Assembly: GCF_001375515.1 (NCBI RefSeq)
Contig: NZ_CTDX01000009.1
Location: 62,001-126,000, forward strand
Origin: Bacillus kwashiorkori
GTDB lineage: Bacteria; Bacillota; Bacilli; Bacillales; Caldibacillaceae
Length of the DNA: 64,000 nucleotides
Reading direction: 5' to 3'
Shown: positions 47,022-55,761 of the stretch, one piece after another
How the letters are laid out: each line of letters begins with the position of its first letter
Position numbering within the stretch: position 1 is the first letter of the stretch
Translations under genes and position numbers: made by a program
Notes under the pieces: generated by a model
Told to the model about the DNA's origin: nothing
Seen by the model: the letters and a program-made list of their open reading frames with translations, nothing else
The model's database searches: none

Positions 47022-47882
47022 ATGGGTTCAATCATTAATCTTATCATAAATGGTTTTGCAACGGGGATGCTGATTTTTTTACTTGCTGCAGGATTAACAT
47101 TGATATTCGGACTTATGAGCGTTTTAAATTTTGCTCACGGGGGATTTTTTGCGTGGGGTGCGTATACGAGTGTTTGGTTATTTGGATTAACGAATAATTT
47201 CCTAATTGCTATTCTCGGTGCTATGTTAGCAGGGGCAATTTTAGGAGTTTTTACTGAAAAATTCATAATCAAACCGGTTTATGGTAACCATGTCCGACAA
47301 ATATTAATCACTCTCGGACTAATGCTTGTCTTATCTGAGCTTTTAAAAGTCGTATGGGGACCGAACCAACTAATTGCTAAAGCACCGAGCTATTTATCCG
47401 GCAGTTGGGAATTTGGTGACATTATTATTATTAAATACCGATTATTTATCATCGTTATCGGGTTACTCGTTTTTACGCTCGTCTATTTACTATTGAAGAA
47501 AACAAAACTAGGACTTATTGTTCGTGCTGGTGTTATTAATAAAGAAATGGTGCAAGCGCTTGGCATTAATATTCAAAAAGTATTTTTATTCGTTTTTATT
47601 TTAGGGTCAGCGATGGCAGCACTTGGCGGTGCATTATTAGCCCCATATTCTGGTGTCATTTATGCAGAAATGGGATTAGAATTTGCAATTTTAGCATTTA
47701 TTGTCGTTGTAATCGGCGGGATGGGCAGTTTTCCAGGCTCCTTATTTGCGGCTATATTAGTCGGCTTGTCGGGATCGTTTATGGCTTACTATGTTCCAGA
47801 ACTTTCCCTTGCTGTCAATATGTTATTAATGACCGTCGTACTAATTTTCCGACCACAAGGACTTTTTAAAGTAAAGGGGTGA
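47022..47882 (+). CDS. livH: Branched-chain-type ABC transporter permease LivH
   Basis: A 286-residue permease with about eight membrane helices. GLTLIFGLMSVLNFAHGGFFAWGAY near residues 22-46 and VVIGGMGSFPGSLFAAILVGL near 225-245 are LivH signatures; RAGVINKEMVQALGIN is the cytoplasmic ATPase-contact loop. It is followed after 4 bp by livM. The ATG follows AAAGGAGGAAAAT. Confidence 0.93.
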   Translation: MGSIINLIINGFATGMLIFLLAAGLTLIFGLMSVLNFAHGGFFAWGAYTSVWLFGLTNNFLIAILGAMLAGAILGVFTEKFIIKPVYGNHVRQILITLGLMLVLSELLKVVWGPNQLIAKAPSYLSGSWEFGDIIIIKYRLFIIVIGLLVFTLVYLLLKKTKLGLIVRAGVINKEMVQALGINIQKVFLFVFILGSAMAALGGALLAPYSGVIYAEMGLEFAILAFIVVVIGGMGSFPGSLFAAILVGLSGSFMAYYVPELSLAVNMLLMTVVLIFRPQGLFKVKG

Positions 47883-47886
47883 GAGA

Positions 47887-48936
47887 ATGGCAAAACTTGG
47901 GGTATTTCAAAGAACACAGACAGTATTAGGGAAAAAAACAGACGTTGAAAATTACATTGTCCTTCTGTTTGCATTAGTGCTCGTGATTTTTCCGTTCGTT
48001 AATGATACACGGAGTCTATTAATCTTACTGACACAAATATTCATTTTTGCGATTTTTGCAATGAGTTATGACATTTTACTAGGCTACACCGGGATCGTTT
48101 CATTCGGTCATGCGATGTTCTTCGGTATAGGTGCCTATTCTACTGGAATCATCATGCAAAAATTTAGTCCTACCTTCCTCTGGCTAATTGTATCTATCAT
48201 TGTAGGTATTATCATATCCGCGATAGTTAGCTTTATTGTCGGACTGTTAACGTTAAGATTGAAAAGTCATTTTTATGCAATGCTAACGTTGGCGTTTGCC
48301 AGTCTTTTTCTCGTGGCAGCTGAAAAATGGCGTACTTTAACTTTTGGGAACGATGGGTTTACTTTCCGAATCCCAGAAATTTTACGAGATCGATTTATTT
48401 TTTATTTCGTTTGTCTTGCGTTAATGGTACTCATTTTTTTCCTATTAAAAAGATTTACTAATTCTCCACTTGGTCGTGTATTAATGGCCATTCGAGAAAA
48501 TGAACAACGGGTGGAGTCTTTAGGATTTATTCCGCTTTATTATAAAATAATTGCCAGCATTGTAGCAGGTGTTACTGCATCACTTGCTGGATCATTATAT
48601 GTTTTGTCGTTAAGATTCGTCAATACGAGTGTTTTTACGATGGACACTACATTAGATGCGTTATTAATGACGATTATTGGTGGTGTCGGTACATTACTCG
48701 GTCCAATTATCGGCTCAGGGATTATTGAATTTGCCCACCATTGGCTTTCTGGACTATCTTCCGTCCATCCAATTTTTGAACGTTGGATCATTTTATTCGG
48801 CATTCTCTACATTTTAGTTGTCCTATTTTTCCCAGCAGGTATTGTTGGAACAATTCGTAATGCTTTTGGAAATAGGAAGCAAACGAAGAATGCAAACGTA
48901 ACAAAGGGAATGGAAAAAACGGATGCAGCTAGCTAA
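47887..48936 (+). CDS. livM: Branched-chain-type ABC transporter permease LivM
   Basis: A 349-residue permease with about ten membrane helices: LLGYTGIVSFGHAMFFGIGAY near 65-85, GNDGFTF, the contact loop RVLMAIRENEQRVESLGF and IIGGVGTLLGPIIGSG near 260. It starts 4 bp after livH behind its own AAAGGGGTGAG site, so the two are translationally coupled. The hydrophilic tail ends with KTDAAS. Confidence 0.93.
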   Translation: MAKLGVFQRTQTVLGKKTDVENYIVLLFALVLVIFPFVNDTRSLLILLTQIFIFAIFAMSYDILLGYTGIVSFGHAMFFGIGAYSTGIIMQKFSPTFLWLIVSIIVGIIISAIVSFIVGLLTLRLKSHFYAMLTLAFASLFLVAAEKWRTLTFGNDGFTFRIPEILRDRFIFYFVCLALMVLIFFLLKRFTNSPLGRVLMAIRENEQRVESLGFIPLYYKIIASIVAGVTASLAGSLYVLSLRFVNTSVFTMDTTLDALLMTIIGGVGTLLGPIIGSGIIEFAHHWLSGLSSVHPIFERWIILFGILYILVVLFFPAGIVGTIRNAFGNRKQTKNANVTKGMEKTDAAS

Positions 48937-49055
48937 AATGTCACTTTAAAAATGGATTTCCAGAACTCTATATAGGTCGAACTATTGTTGACCTAGTGGA
49001 AGGATTAAGGGATTCGCATGAAATGTGCTATAGAACAACGAGGGGAAGTGATGAA

Positions 49056-50066
49056 TTGGATATTGGAATTTTAAGTACAGGAATATATATACCGGAAAAT
49101 TACATCAGTGGTAAAGAAATTGCGCGATTAGCAGGGATTCCAGAGGAAATTGTCGAAACAAAAATGGGAATAAGGAAAAAACCGCTTCCTGGTCCAGATG
49201 ATCATACGTGTCAAATGGGTATTTATGCGGCAAAACAAGCCATTGAAAAAGCAGATATAGATCCAAAGGAGATTGACTTAGTTATTTACATTGGAGAAGA
49301 ACATAAAGAATATCCCCTTTGGACGGCGGCAATTAAGTTGCAGGAAGAAATTGGTGCGTATCACGCCTGGGCATTTGATGTTGCACTTCGTTGTGGTACG
49401 ACGATTATGGCGTTAAAGGTAGCAAAAAGTATGATGCTTGCAGATGAAAATATTAATACTGTACTGCTTGCCGGTGGATACCGCAATGGGGATTTCATTG
49501 ATTATAAAAATAGCCGAACCCGTTTTATGTTCAACTTAGGAGCGGGTGGCGGGGCAATCCTTTTACAAAAAGGATTAAAGAAAAATATTGTCCTAGAATC
49601 AGAGTTAATGACGGACGGTTCGTTTTCCGAAGATGTCGTAGTTACCGCAGGCGGGACAAAAAATCCAATTACCTTTGAAGCGCTTGAGCAAGGCTTGTTG
49701 CGACTAGATGTTTTAGACCCGGAAGGAATGAAGCGGAGGCTGGAGCAAAAGTCGATGGAAAACTTCCTAAAGGTTATTCGGACTTCCCTTTATAAAAGCG
49801 GTTACAGTGAGACCGATATCGATTACGTTGCGATGCTTCATATGAAGAAGTCTGCTCACGACTACGTTTTAAAGGAATTAGGTCTTTCTGAAGAAAAATC
49901 TATTTATTTGGAGGATTACGGTCATATCGGTCAAATCGACCAAATTTTATCATTACAGCTTGCCGAACAAGCAGGTAAATTGAAAAACGGTGATATCGTT
50001 GTACTTGTAAGTGCTGGTATTGGATATGCTTGGGGTGCCACAACGATTCGCTGGGGTTGTCAGTAG
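49056..50066 (+). CDS. KAS III/thiolase-fold (3-oxoacyl-ACP synthase III-like) protein
   Basis: A 336-residue thiolase-fold enzyme: ETKMGIRKKPLPGPDDHTCQM near residue 34, nucleophile Cys113 in VALRCGTTIMAL, NLGAGGGAILLQKG, and a C-terminal SAGIGYAWGATTIRWG. His262 (in LHMKKSAHDY) stands where KAS III has its catalytic His, but the third residue, normally Asn, is His290 in EDYGHIGQIDQ. It may therefore condense, transfer or cleave acyl-CoA differently from FabH. It lies between the importer and the PhaZ-like hydrolase. The start is TTG at 49056 after AGGGGAAGTGATGAA; upstream in-frame codons have no site. Confidence 0.8.
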   Translation: MDIGILSTGIYIPENYISGKEIARLAGIPEEIVETKMGIRKKPLPGPDDHTCQMGIYAAKQAIEKADIDPKEIDLVIYIGEEHKEYPLWTAAIKLQEEIGAYHAWAFDVALRCGTTIMALKVAKSMMLADENINTVLLAGGYRNGDFIDYKNSRTRFMFNLGAGGGAILLQKGLKKNIVLESELMTDGSFSEDVVVTAGGTKNPITFEALEQGLLRLDVLDPEGMKRRLEQKSMENFLKVIRTSLYKSGYSETDIDYVAMLHMKKSAHDYVLKELGLSEEKSIYLEDYGHIGQIDQILSLQLAEQAGKLKNGDIVVLVSAGIGYAWGATTIRWGCQ

Positions 50067-50150
50067 GAAAATTGGTTGAAAACAACGTTAGTTTAACAAA
50101 CAATTTAATAATATCACCATTCTTTTAATTTTTATTTGGAGGGGATTGGG

Positions 50151-51056
50151 ATGAACGTAACAATGAAAAAAATTGCTTTACCAAATGGTGAAACGTTAGC
50201 ATACCGTGAGAGAGAAGGTGGTGACCAAGTCTTACTACTAGTTCACGGAAATATGACTTCATCGAAACATTGGGATGTGTTCATGGAGCAATTTGATTCG
50301 AATTATAAAATTTACGGTGTTGATTTACGTGGGTTCGGTAGTTCTACTTATCATAAACGAATTCGCGGTATAAAAGATTTTTCCGACGATGTTAAGTTGT
50401 TTGTGGATGAATTAGGTTTGAAGGATTTCGCAATGATGGGGTGGTCAACCGGTGGGGCGGTTGGTATGCAATTTGTAGCCGATTATCCAGGTTACTGTGA
50501 AAAGCTTATTTTACTTGCTTCTGCTTCCACACGTGGTTACCCATTTTTTGCAGCAAAAGAAGACGGTAGTCCCGATTTCACTAAACGGTTAAAAACAATC
50601 GAAGAAGTGGAACAGGATACTGGGAAAACAATTCCTGTCCAAACAGCTTACGATACTGGCAATCGTGACTTTTTACGGACGATGTGGAATATGGTTATAT
50701 ATACAAAAAATCAGCCAGAACTAAATCACTATGAACAGTACATTGATGATATGCTAACACAAAGAAATTTAGCGGACGTATATCAAGCGCTCAATACGTT
50801 TAATATTAGCCCATACCATAATGGTGTGACAGACGGAACAAATCAAGCAAAGGATATTACTATTCCTGTTCTTATACTACGTGGAGACCGGGATTACGTT
50901 GTAACAGCACAAATGACAGAAGAAATTATTACCGATTTAGGAGATAATGCAAAGTTTGTGGAACTGAAAGATTGTGGACATTCACCATTAATTGATGACT
51001 TGCCACAGCTAATTCAAGAAGTAAACCAATTTTTAACAGTGACAGTTAGCGGGTAA
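50151..51056 (+). CDS. Alpha/beta hydrolase, intracellular PHB depolymerase (PhaZ)-like
   Basis: A 301-residue hydrolase: oxyanion stretch LLVHGNMTSSKHWD near 29-42, DLRGFGSSTY, nucleophile Ser99 in GWSTGGAVGM, Asp in LRGDRDYVV and His277 in DCGHSPLIDD. The GWSxGG box and the HGNMTSSKHWD stretch resemble the intracellular polyhydroxybutyrate depolymerase of Bacillus. In this operon it may hydrolyse a 3-hydroxyacyl ester, a thioester or a C-C bond instead. The start at 50151 follows TTGGAGGGGATTGGG. Confidence 0.78.
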   Translation: MNVTMKKIALPNGETLAYREREGGDQVLLLVHGNMTSSKHWDVFMEQFDSNYKIYGVDLRGFGSSTYHKRIRGIKDFSDDVKLFVDELGLKDFAMMGWSTGGAVGMQFVADYPGYCEKLILLASASTRGYPFFAAKEDGSPDFTKRLKTIEEVEQDTGKTIPVQTAYDTGNRDFLRTMWNMVIYTKNQPELNHYEQYIDDMLTQRNLADVYQALNTFNISPYHNGVTDGTNQAKDITIPVLILRGDRDYVVTAQMTEEIITDLGDNAKFVELKDCGHSPLIDDLPQLIQEVNQFLTVTVSG

Positions 51057-51116
51057 GCTAGGAAAATGCTCGGTTTTTCGAGCAGGTTGCCTATTATACA
51101 ATAGGGGGAAGGTTAT

Positions 51117-51857
51117 ATGAGATTAAAAGACAAAGTTGCTATTATTACTGGTGGTGCACAAGGTATTGGCTTTGCTGCAGCGAAACGATTTAGTGAAGAA
51201 GGAGCAATAGTCGTGATTGCCGATTTTAATGAAGCACAAGGGAGGAACGCGGAAAGTGAGCTGCAAAACGCCGGTGCCCAAGTATCTTTTATCCAAGTGG
51301 ATATATCCAATCGTGAACAAGTAGATCGATTAGTGGGAAAAGTAATTGAAACGTTTGGAAAGATTGATATACTCGTTAATAACGCTGGGATTACCCGTGA
51401 TGCCATGCTTACCAAAATGTCTGAGAAAGATTTTCAAGATGTCATCCAAGTAAATTTAACTGGTGTCTTTCATTGTACACAAGCGGTCGTACCGCATATG
51501 GTAGCGGCTGGCGGTGGAAAAATTATTAGCACCTCGTCTGTCACTGGTGTATATGGTAATGTTGGACAAACGAACTATGCCGCTGCAAAGGCTGCAATTA
51601 TTGGTATGACAAAAACATGGGCAAAGGAACTAGGACGTAAAGGTATTCGAGCCAATGCCGTTGTACCAGGCTTTACTGAAATGAGTATGGTTACAACTGT
51701 TCCAGAAAAAGTAATTGAATCGATCAAATCGATGATACCCGTTCAAAGGCTAGGAAAACCAGAGGATATCGCGAATGCCTATCTATTCCTCGCTTCAGAT
51801 GAAGCAGATTATGTGAACGGTGCAGTATTGCATGTTGATGGGGGAATCATGATGTAA
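51117..51857 (+). CDS. SDR family oxidoreductase, FabG/acetoacetyl-CoA reductase-like
   Basis: A 246-residue short-chain dehydrogenase: TGGAQGIG at residues 11-18, NNAGITRDAMLTKM near 87-100, catalytic Ser in STSSVTG, Tyr and Lys in YAAAKAA, C-terminal VNGAVLHVDGGI. The NNAGITRD stretch is typical of FabG and PhaB, which reduce 3-ketoacyl-ACP or -CoA. As it is not in a fatty acid synthesis operon, conversion between a 3-hydroxyacyl- and 3-ketoacyl-CoA in the catabolic route is more likely. It lies 60 bp after the hydrolase gene; the ATG follows AGGGGGAAGG. Confidence 0.85.
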   Translation: MRLKDKVAIITGGAQGIGFAAAKRFSEEGAIVVIADFNEAQGRNAESELQNAGAQVSFIQVDISNREQVDRLVGKVIETFGKIDILVNNAGITRDAMLTKMSEKDFQDVIQVNLTGVFHCTQAVVPHMVAAGGGKIISTSSVTGVYGNVGQTNYAAAKAAIIGMTKTWAKELGRKGIRANAVVPGFTEMSMVTTVPEKVIESIKSMIPVQRLGKPEDIANAYLFLASDEADYVNGAVLHVDGGIMM

Positions 51858-51996
51858 GATTATGAGCGTATTTTAAAGCGGTTAAAAGTGCGAACCTCAT
51901 TACGGTTTAATCAAGAATGGACAGAAAATAACAATTAAGTGTAATTTATGAATTAACGATTACGTATGAATGGCGTTAACCAAAAAGCTGATGATA

Positions 51997-52046
51997 AAAA
52001 GGCAAATGAGAAGAGGTAATGTTTTCTTATTTGCCTTTTGTTCTTT
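51997..52046 (+). terminator. Rho-independent terminator after the SDR gene
   Basis: AAAAGGCAAAT pairs with ATTTGCCTTTT, extended by a few pairs around an 11-base loop, then TGTTCTTTTCTG. It separates the upstream operon from the ligase gene, which would need its own promoter in 52047-52186. Confidence 0.8.
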
Positions 52047-52186
52047 TCTGTACGTCCTCCTGTACCGCACATTTCTTTTCTATAGTCTTCTCCTCCATTA
52101 GTTAACACGTTCAGGATAGATTATGTAACTGCTTTGTAACTATTATTTTTACAATTAGCTTAATAGGAATGAAGGGAGCGACGAGA

Positions 52187-53683
52187 GTGGATTGGATCGG
52201 TAAGCGAGCAAGTATTTATCCTGAAAAAATAGCATTAGTTGATATTGAATATAATCGTTCTTTAACATATAAGCAGTTGGAAGAAAGTGTCGCATTGTGG
52301 GTGACATATTTAAAAAGTATTCCCATAAAAAAAGGGGAAAGAGTGGCCGTACTTGTCGAAAATCAAATTGATATTTTTGAAATAATGTTTGCTTGTGGGA
52401 GTATCGGTGCCATTTTTGTGCCGTTAAACTATAGATTGTCTGAATATGAGTTGACATATATTTTACAAGACTGTTCACCAATAGTATTGTTATACAATGA
52501 AAAATTCCAACAGATGGCAAAACGGCTTCCGGTAAAAAATAAAGTGCAACTAACCGATGCCAACTGGAGTTGTGACAATGAGACGGTGAAAAGGTGTAAA
52601 ACGAATCTAACAGATGATAACCCGATGATGAAAAACGAACCGTGGCTCATTATTTATACAGGTGGCACTACCGGCAGACCAAAGGGAGTAGTATTGACAT
52701 ATCAAGCGATTTTTTGGAACGCCATTAATACGATTATTAGCTGGGGGCTCTCTAATGAAGAAATAACATTAACGTATATGCCCCTGTTTCATACTGGGGG
52801 TATTAATGCACTTTCCTTTCCCATTTTATTTAATGGCGGAACGGTAGTTGTTGGCAATAAATTCGATCCTGGGGCAGCACTCCGCTATTTAGTAGAATAC
52901 AAATGTAGCATTGCTTTATTTGTTCCGACGATGTACCATATGATGCAACAAACGAAAGAGTTTGAGAGCTTAGATTTTTCCAATATGAAAGTGTTTCTTT
53001 CTGGTGGTGCCCCTTGCCCACTAAGTATTTATGATCATTTCGCTCGAAAAAAACTTCCATTTAAAGAAGGGTACGGGTTAACCGAAGCTGGACCTAATAA
53101 TTTTGTTATTACACCTGATGCTGCACTAATTAAACGTGGTTCCGTTGGCAAGCCAATGATGTTAAATGACGTAAAAATAATGAAATTCGATGGCTCAGAA
53201 GCGGGGATAAATGAAGTAGGGGAACTGCTAATTAGAGGGGGTCATGTTTTTAAAGAATATTGGAATAATCCGGAAGCAACGAAAGAGACGTTGCAAGACG
53301 GTTGGCTTCATACTGGAGATTTAGCTCGGAAAGATGAGGAAGGGTTTTATTATATTGTCGGGAGAAAAAAAGATATGATTATTTCCGGTGGGGAAAATGT
53401 CTATCCGTTGGAGATAGAACATTGGCTTGCGGAACATCCGACAATAAATGAAGCGGTAGTAATTGGTCTGCCTGATGAAAAATGGGGAGAAGTGATAACT
53501 GCCTTTATTACGTTGAAAAAAGGCGCGACTGTTAGCGAACAAGAGTTAAAACAGCATTGTTCTTATAAACTTGCTTCCTATAAAATTCCGAAAAAGTTTT
53601 ATGTCTTAGATGAACTACCAAAAACCCATGTTGGAAAAATTAGTAAGCAGGCTCTGCAAAGTGAATATGAGCAGTTTATTTAA
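52187..53683 (+). CDS. Acyl-CoA ligase (AMP-forming)
   Basis: A 498-residue ANL-superfamily enzyme: P-loop IYTGGTTGRPKGV near residue 159, FLSGGAPCP, EGYGLTEAGPNN near 292, LHTGDLARKDEEGF near 375, GRKKDMIISGGENVYP near 395 and catalytic Lys in THVGKISK at the end. It activates a carboxylic acid to acyl-CoA. The pattern is that of medium/long-chain or MenE-like ligases; the acid is unknown, but is presumably the importer's substrate or a product of it. The GTG at 52187 follows AAGGGAG; the ATG at 52169 has no proper site. Confidence 0.9.
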   Translation: MDWIGKRASIYPEKIALVDIEYNRSLTYKQLEESVALWVTYLKSIPIKKGERVAVLVENQIDIFEIMFACGSIGAIFVPLNYRLSEYELTYILQDCSPIVLLYNEKFQQMAKRLPVKNKVQLTDANWSCDNETVKRCKTNLTDDNPMMKNEPWLIIYTGGTTGRPKGVVLTYQAIFWNAINTIISWGLSNEEITLTYMPLFHTGGINALSFPILFNGGTVVVGNKFDPGAALRYLVEYKCSIALFVPTMYHMMQQTKEFESLDFSNMKVFLSGGAPCPLSIYDHFARKKLPFKEGYGLTEAGPNNFVITPDAALIKRGSVGKPMMLNDVKIMKFDGSEAGINEVGELLIRGGHVFKEYWNNPEATKETLQDGWLHTGDLARKDEEGFYYIVGRKKDMIISGGENVYPLEIEHWLAEHPTINEAVVIGLPDEKWGEVITAFITLKKGATVSEQELKQHCSYKLASYKIPKKFYVLDELPKTHVGKISKQALQSEYEQFI

Positions 53684-53719
53684 CGGATTTCCGAAAGAAG
53701 TCTCCCATCCTCAAGGAAT

Positions 53720-53935
53720 GTGAAGGGTGATAGCCCAATGGAACAAGGGAAACAACTTGTGAAAATGGATAAGTGGTTCCCCTCCACAAAGAAATGTTCT
53801 TGTTGTGGTGCAGAAAAACCGATGAAACTATCTGAACGCACCTATGAATGTTCTTGCGGTTACGTTGCAGATCGTGACTATAATTCAGCCATCAATATCA
53901 AAAATGAGGGATTACGCTTATTAGCGTTATCATAA
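53720..53935 (+). pseudogene. tnpB: C-terminal remnant of an IS200/IS605 TnpB (OrfB)
   Basis: About 70 residues remain: KMDKWFPSTKKCSCCGAEKP, a zinc ribbon with CSCC and CSC pairs, then ADRDYNSAINIKNEGL with the last RuvC Asp. This is the end of a TnpB of normally 350-400 residues; the RuvC I and II regions are gone, so no nuclease activity is possible. The decay boundary lies close to the end of the ligase gene. Confidence 0.85.
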
Positions 53936-54060
53936 GTAACAAAACTCTTGGAACAAGAGGGTTAGCTCGGTCAGTTTTCGTTGGCTAGTAAAAGCAACGA
54001 TAAGTCGAGAAGCCCCCACTTCAAGTAGACCGTAAGGTTAACTAAGTGGTGGGTAGTTCA
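53936..54060 (+). ncRNA. Right end of IS605-type element with omega-RNA-like structure
   Basis: Downstream of the tnpB fragment, CTTGGAACAAGAG, GAAGCCCCCACTTCAAG and CTTAGTTAACC-type strands form stems, and CCCCCACTT pairs with AAGTGGTGGG just before GTAGTTCAC. In the IS605 family the 3' part of tnpB and this right end are transcribed as the guide (omega/reRNA) scaffold, with the guide taken from the flank. TnpA and the left end are missing. An RNA role is inferred from family knowledge only. Confidence 0.55.
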
Positions 54061-54128
54061 CTTGGTAAAAGGCTGTAAGTAGCAAGATTGCACTATCTGT
54101 TAAGGTTTTTTCCCTAAACTCGCTTTAC

Positions 54129-54165
54129 AAAAAAGGGGGGTGCCTGTATTAAGCACTCCCCTTTG
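54129..54165 (-). terminator. Rho-independent terminator of the glycine-zipper gene
   Basis: On the minus strand AAAGGGGAGTGC pairs with GCACCCCCCTTT around TTAATACAG and ends in TTTTTT. It lies about 40 bp after the stop. Confidence 0.75.
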
Positions 54166-54206
54166 TAACAAGTTAATTAGTAATGCGTGACATGGCTAAG
54201 TCCTTT

Positions 54207-54611
54207 TTAAGTGAATAGTAGGTTTTTTACACTGTTTAGAACATTTACCGTACCAGTCAATATTCGGTTTCCTGTCCTTTTAACTACATCACGAGCCTTT
54301 TCTCTAATTTTTTGTACACCTTTTACAACAGCTTCACCAGCTGCAGATCCTGCCGTATAACCAATCGTACCACCGATAAAGCCGCCAATTGCAACACCAG
54401 CAGGTCCGAAAACAGAACCGACTGTTGCTCCAATAGTAGTTCCTTTTGCGGTTGCAGCAATACCTGCAACCGTACTGACAACAATTTGCTCCATTTTGTT
54501 TAACCCTTCTTGAACGGTCATTTCCCCTTTTGCCACTTTGCCAATAACTTTCACGTTTTCAACTGCAACGAAGGCAATATTAGCGAATGTCTTTTTTAAT
54601 GTAGCGGGCAA
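54207..54611 (-). CDS. Glycine-zipper protein, unknown function
   Basis: Up to 134 residues. The middle part is Gly/Ala-rich with GxxxG spacing: GTTIGATVGSVFGPAGVAIG then GFIGGTIGYTAGSAAGEAV, flanked by basic helices such as KIREKARDVVKRTGNR. Such segments pack closely in membranes and occur in bacteriocins, toxin translocators and stress proteins. No signal peptide or double glycine is seen. The start is weak: a TTG at 54611 has no ribosome binding site, so translation may begin later or the gene may be 5'-damaged; a TATAAT box lies about 45 bp upstream. The terminator suggests it is transcribed. It is divergent from an ABC pair of the same type as the bacteriocin transporter. Confidence 0.55.
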   Translation of the reverse strand: MPATLKKTFANIAFVAVENVKVIGKVAKGEMTVQEGLNKMEQIVVSTVAGIAATAKGTTIGATVGSVFGPAGVAIGGFIGGTIGYTAGSAAGEAVVKGVQKIREKARDVVKRTGNRILTGTVNVLNSVKNLLFT

Positions 54612-54783
54612 ATAGTATAAATTTTAACAAAAAATGTAAATATAGTTACATTCTAATTATAACGGATAAAGATAATTGATTGGAAACATTTTCAAAAAAG
54701 GGGATAATTATTTTCCTTAGAAGGACTTTACGTAGGGAAAATAGAAGATAATTAGATACGAACGTGGAAGGTTTGGTGAGTGT

Positions 54784-55569
54784 ATGATGGAACAGGCAAT
54801 ATTATCGATAAAAAATTTACAAAAAAGTTACGGGGAAAATCAAGTGTTAAAAGGAATTGATTTACATGTAGGTAGCGGCCAAATTATCGGTTATATTGGT
54901 CCAAACGGGGCTGGTAAAAGTACTACCGTAAAAATATTACTAGGGATTGAAAGTGATTATTCAGGAGAGGTAAAAATATTTGGCGAAGATATACGGCATA
55001 ATGACGGTTTATATAAGAAAAACATCGGGTATGTCCCAGAAATTGCGGAAGTATATGATAATTTAACTGGTCAAGAATATTTAACATTTATTGGTGAACT
55101 ATATGGTCTTTCTCAAGATGTAGCGGAGTATAAAGCAAAAGGGTTGATGGAATTATTTGGTATTGGGGAAGTGTTCCATACACGGATTGCCTCCTATTCT
55201 AAAGGGATGCGACAAAAAATATTAATTATCTCGAGTATGCTTCATAATCCAGATTTACTGTTTTTAGATGAACCGATTAATGGATTAGATGCAAATAGTG
55301 TGATGATCTTTAAAGAAATAATTGCTCAATTGGCAAAGGAAGGAAAGACCATTTTTTACTCTTCCCATATTATGGATGTCGTAGAAAAGATAAGTAATCG
55401 AATCATTTTATTAAATGACGGAAAAATTGTAGCGGATGGAACTTTTGATGAAATTAAACAGAAAAATGCCCAGCAAGGTACACTGGAAGAAATTTTCAAC
55501 CAATTAACGGGCTTTACGAATCATGAAGAAATAGGACAGAAGTTTGTTCATTTAGTTACGGAGAATTAG
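54784..55569 (+). CDS. ABC transporter ATP-binding protein
   Basis: A 261-residue ATPase: Walker A GPNGAGKSTTVKI near residue 39, signature YSKGMRQKI, Walker B LLFLDEPINGLDA, switch SSHIMD. The GYVPEIAEVYDNLTGQEYL stretch is that of ABC-2 exporters and parallels the ATPase at 25129-25857. It is followed after 190 bp by the permease gene. The substrate is unknown; association with the divergent glycine-zipper protein is only positional. Confidence 0.87.
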   Translation: MMEQAILSIKNLQKSYGENQVLKGIDLHVGSGQIIGYIGPNGAGKSTTVKILLGIESDYSGEVKIFGEDIRHNDGLYKKNIGYVPEIAEVYDNLTGQEYLTFIGELYGLSQDVAEYKAKGLMELFGIGEVFHTRIASYSKGMRQKILIISSMLHNPDLLFLDEPINGLDANSVMIFKEIIAQLAKEGKTIFYSSHIMDVVEKISNRIILLNDGKIVADGTFDEIKQKNAQQGTLEEIFNQLTGFTNHEEIGQKFVHLVTEN

Positions 55570-55761
55570 GATAACGAGAGAAATAGGTAGCCTATTGTTG
55601 CTGTCTGAGCTCGCGGGAAGAATGGTAATGTCTCGGAAATCATACAGTAAGAAGGTAACAAGTTTTACGTATTTAGTGGAAATAGTTTGATAGAAGGATG
55701 TAAAGTCAATGATATATGTCCTGGATTGTCAAAGTGAGATCATTCTATGTGAGGTGATTTT

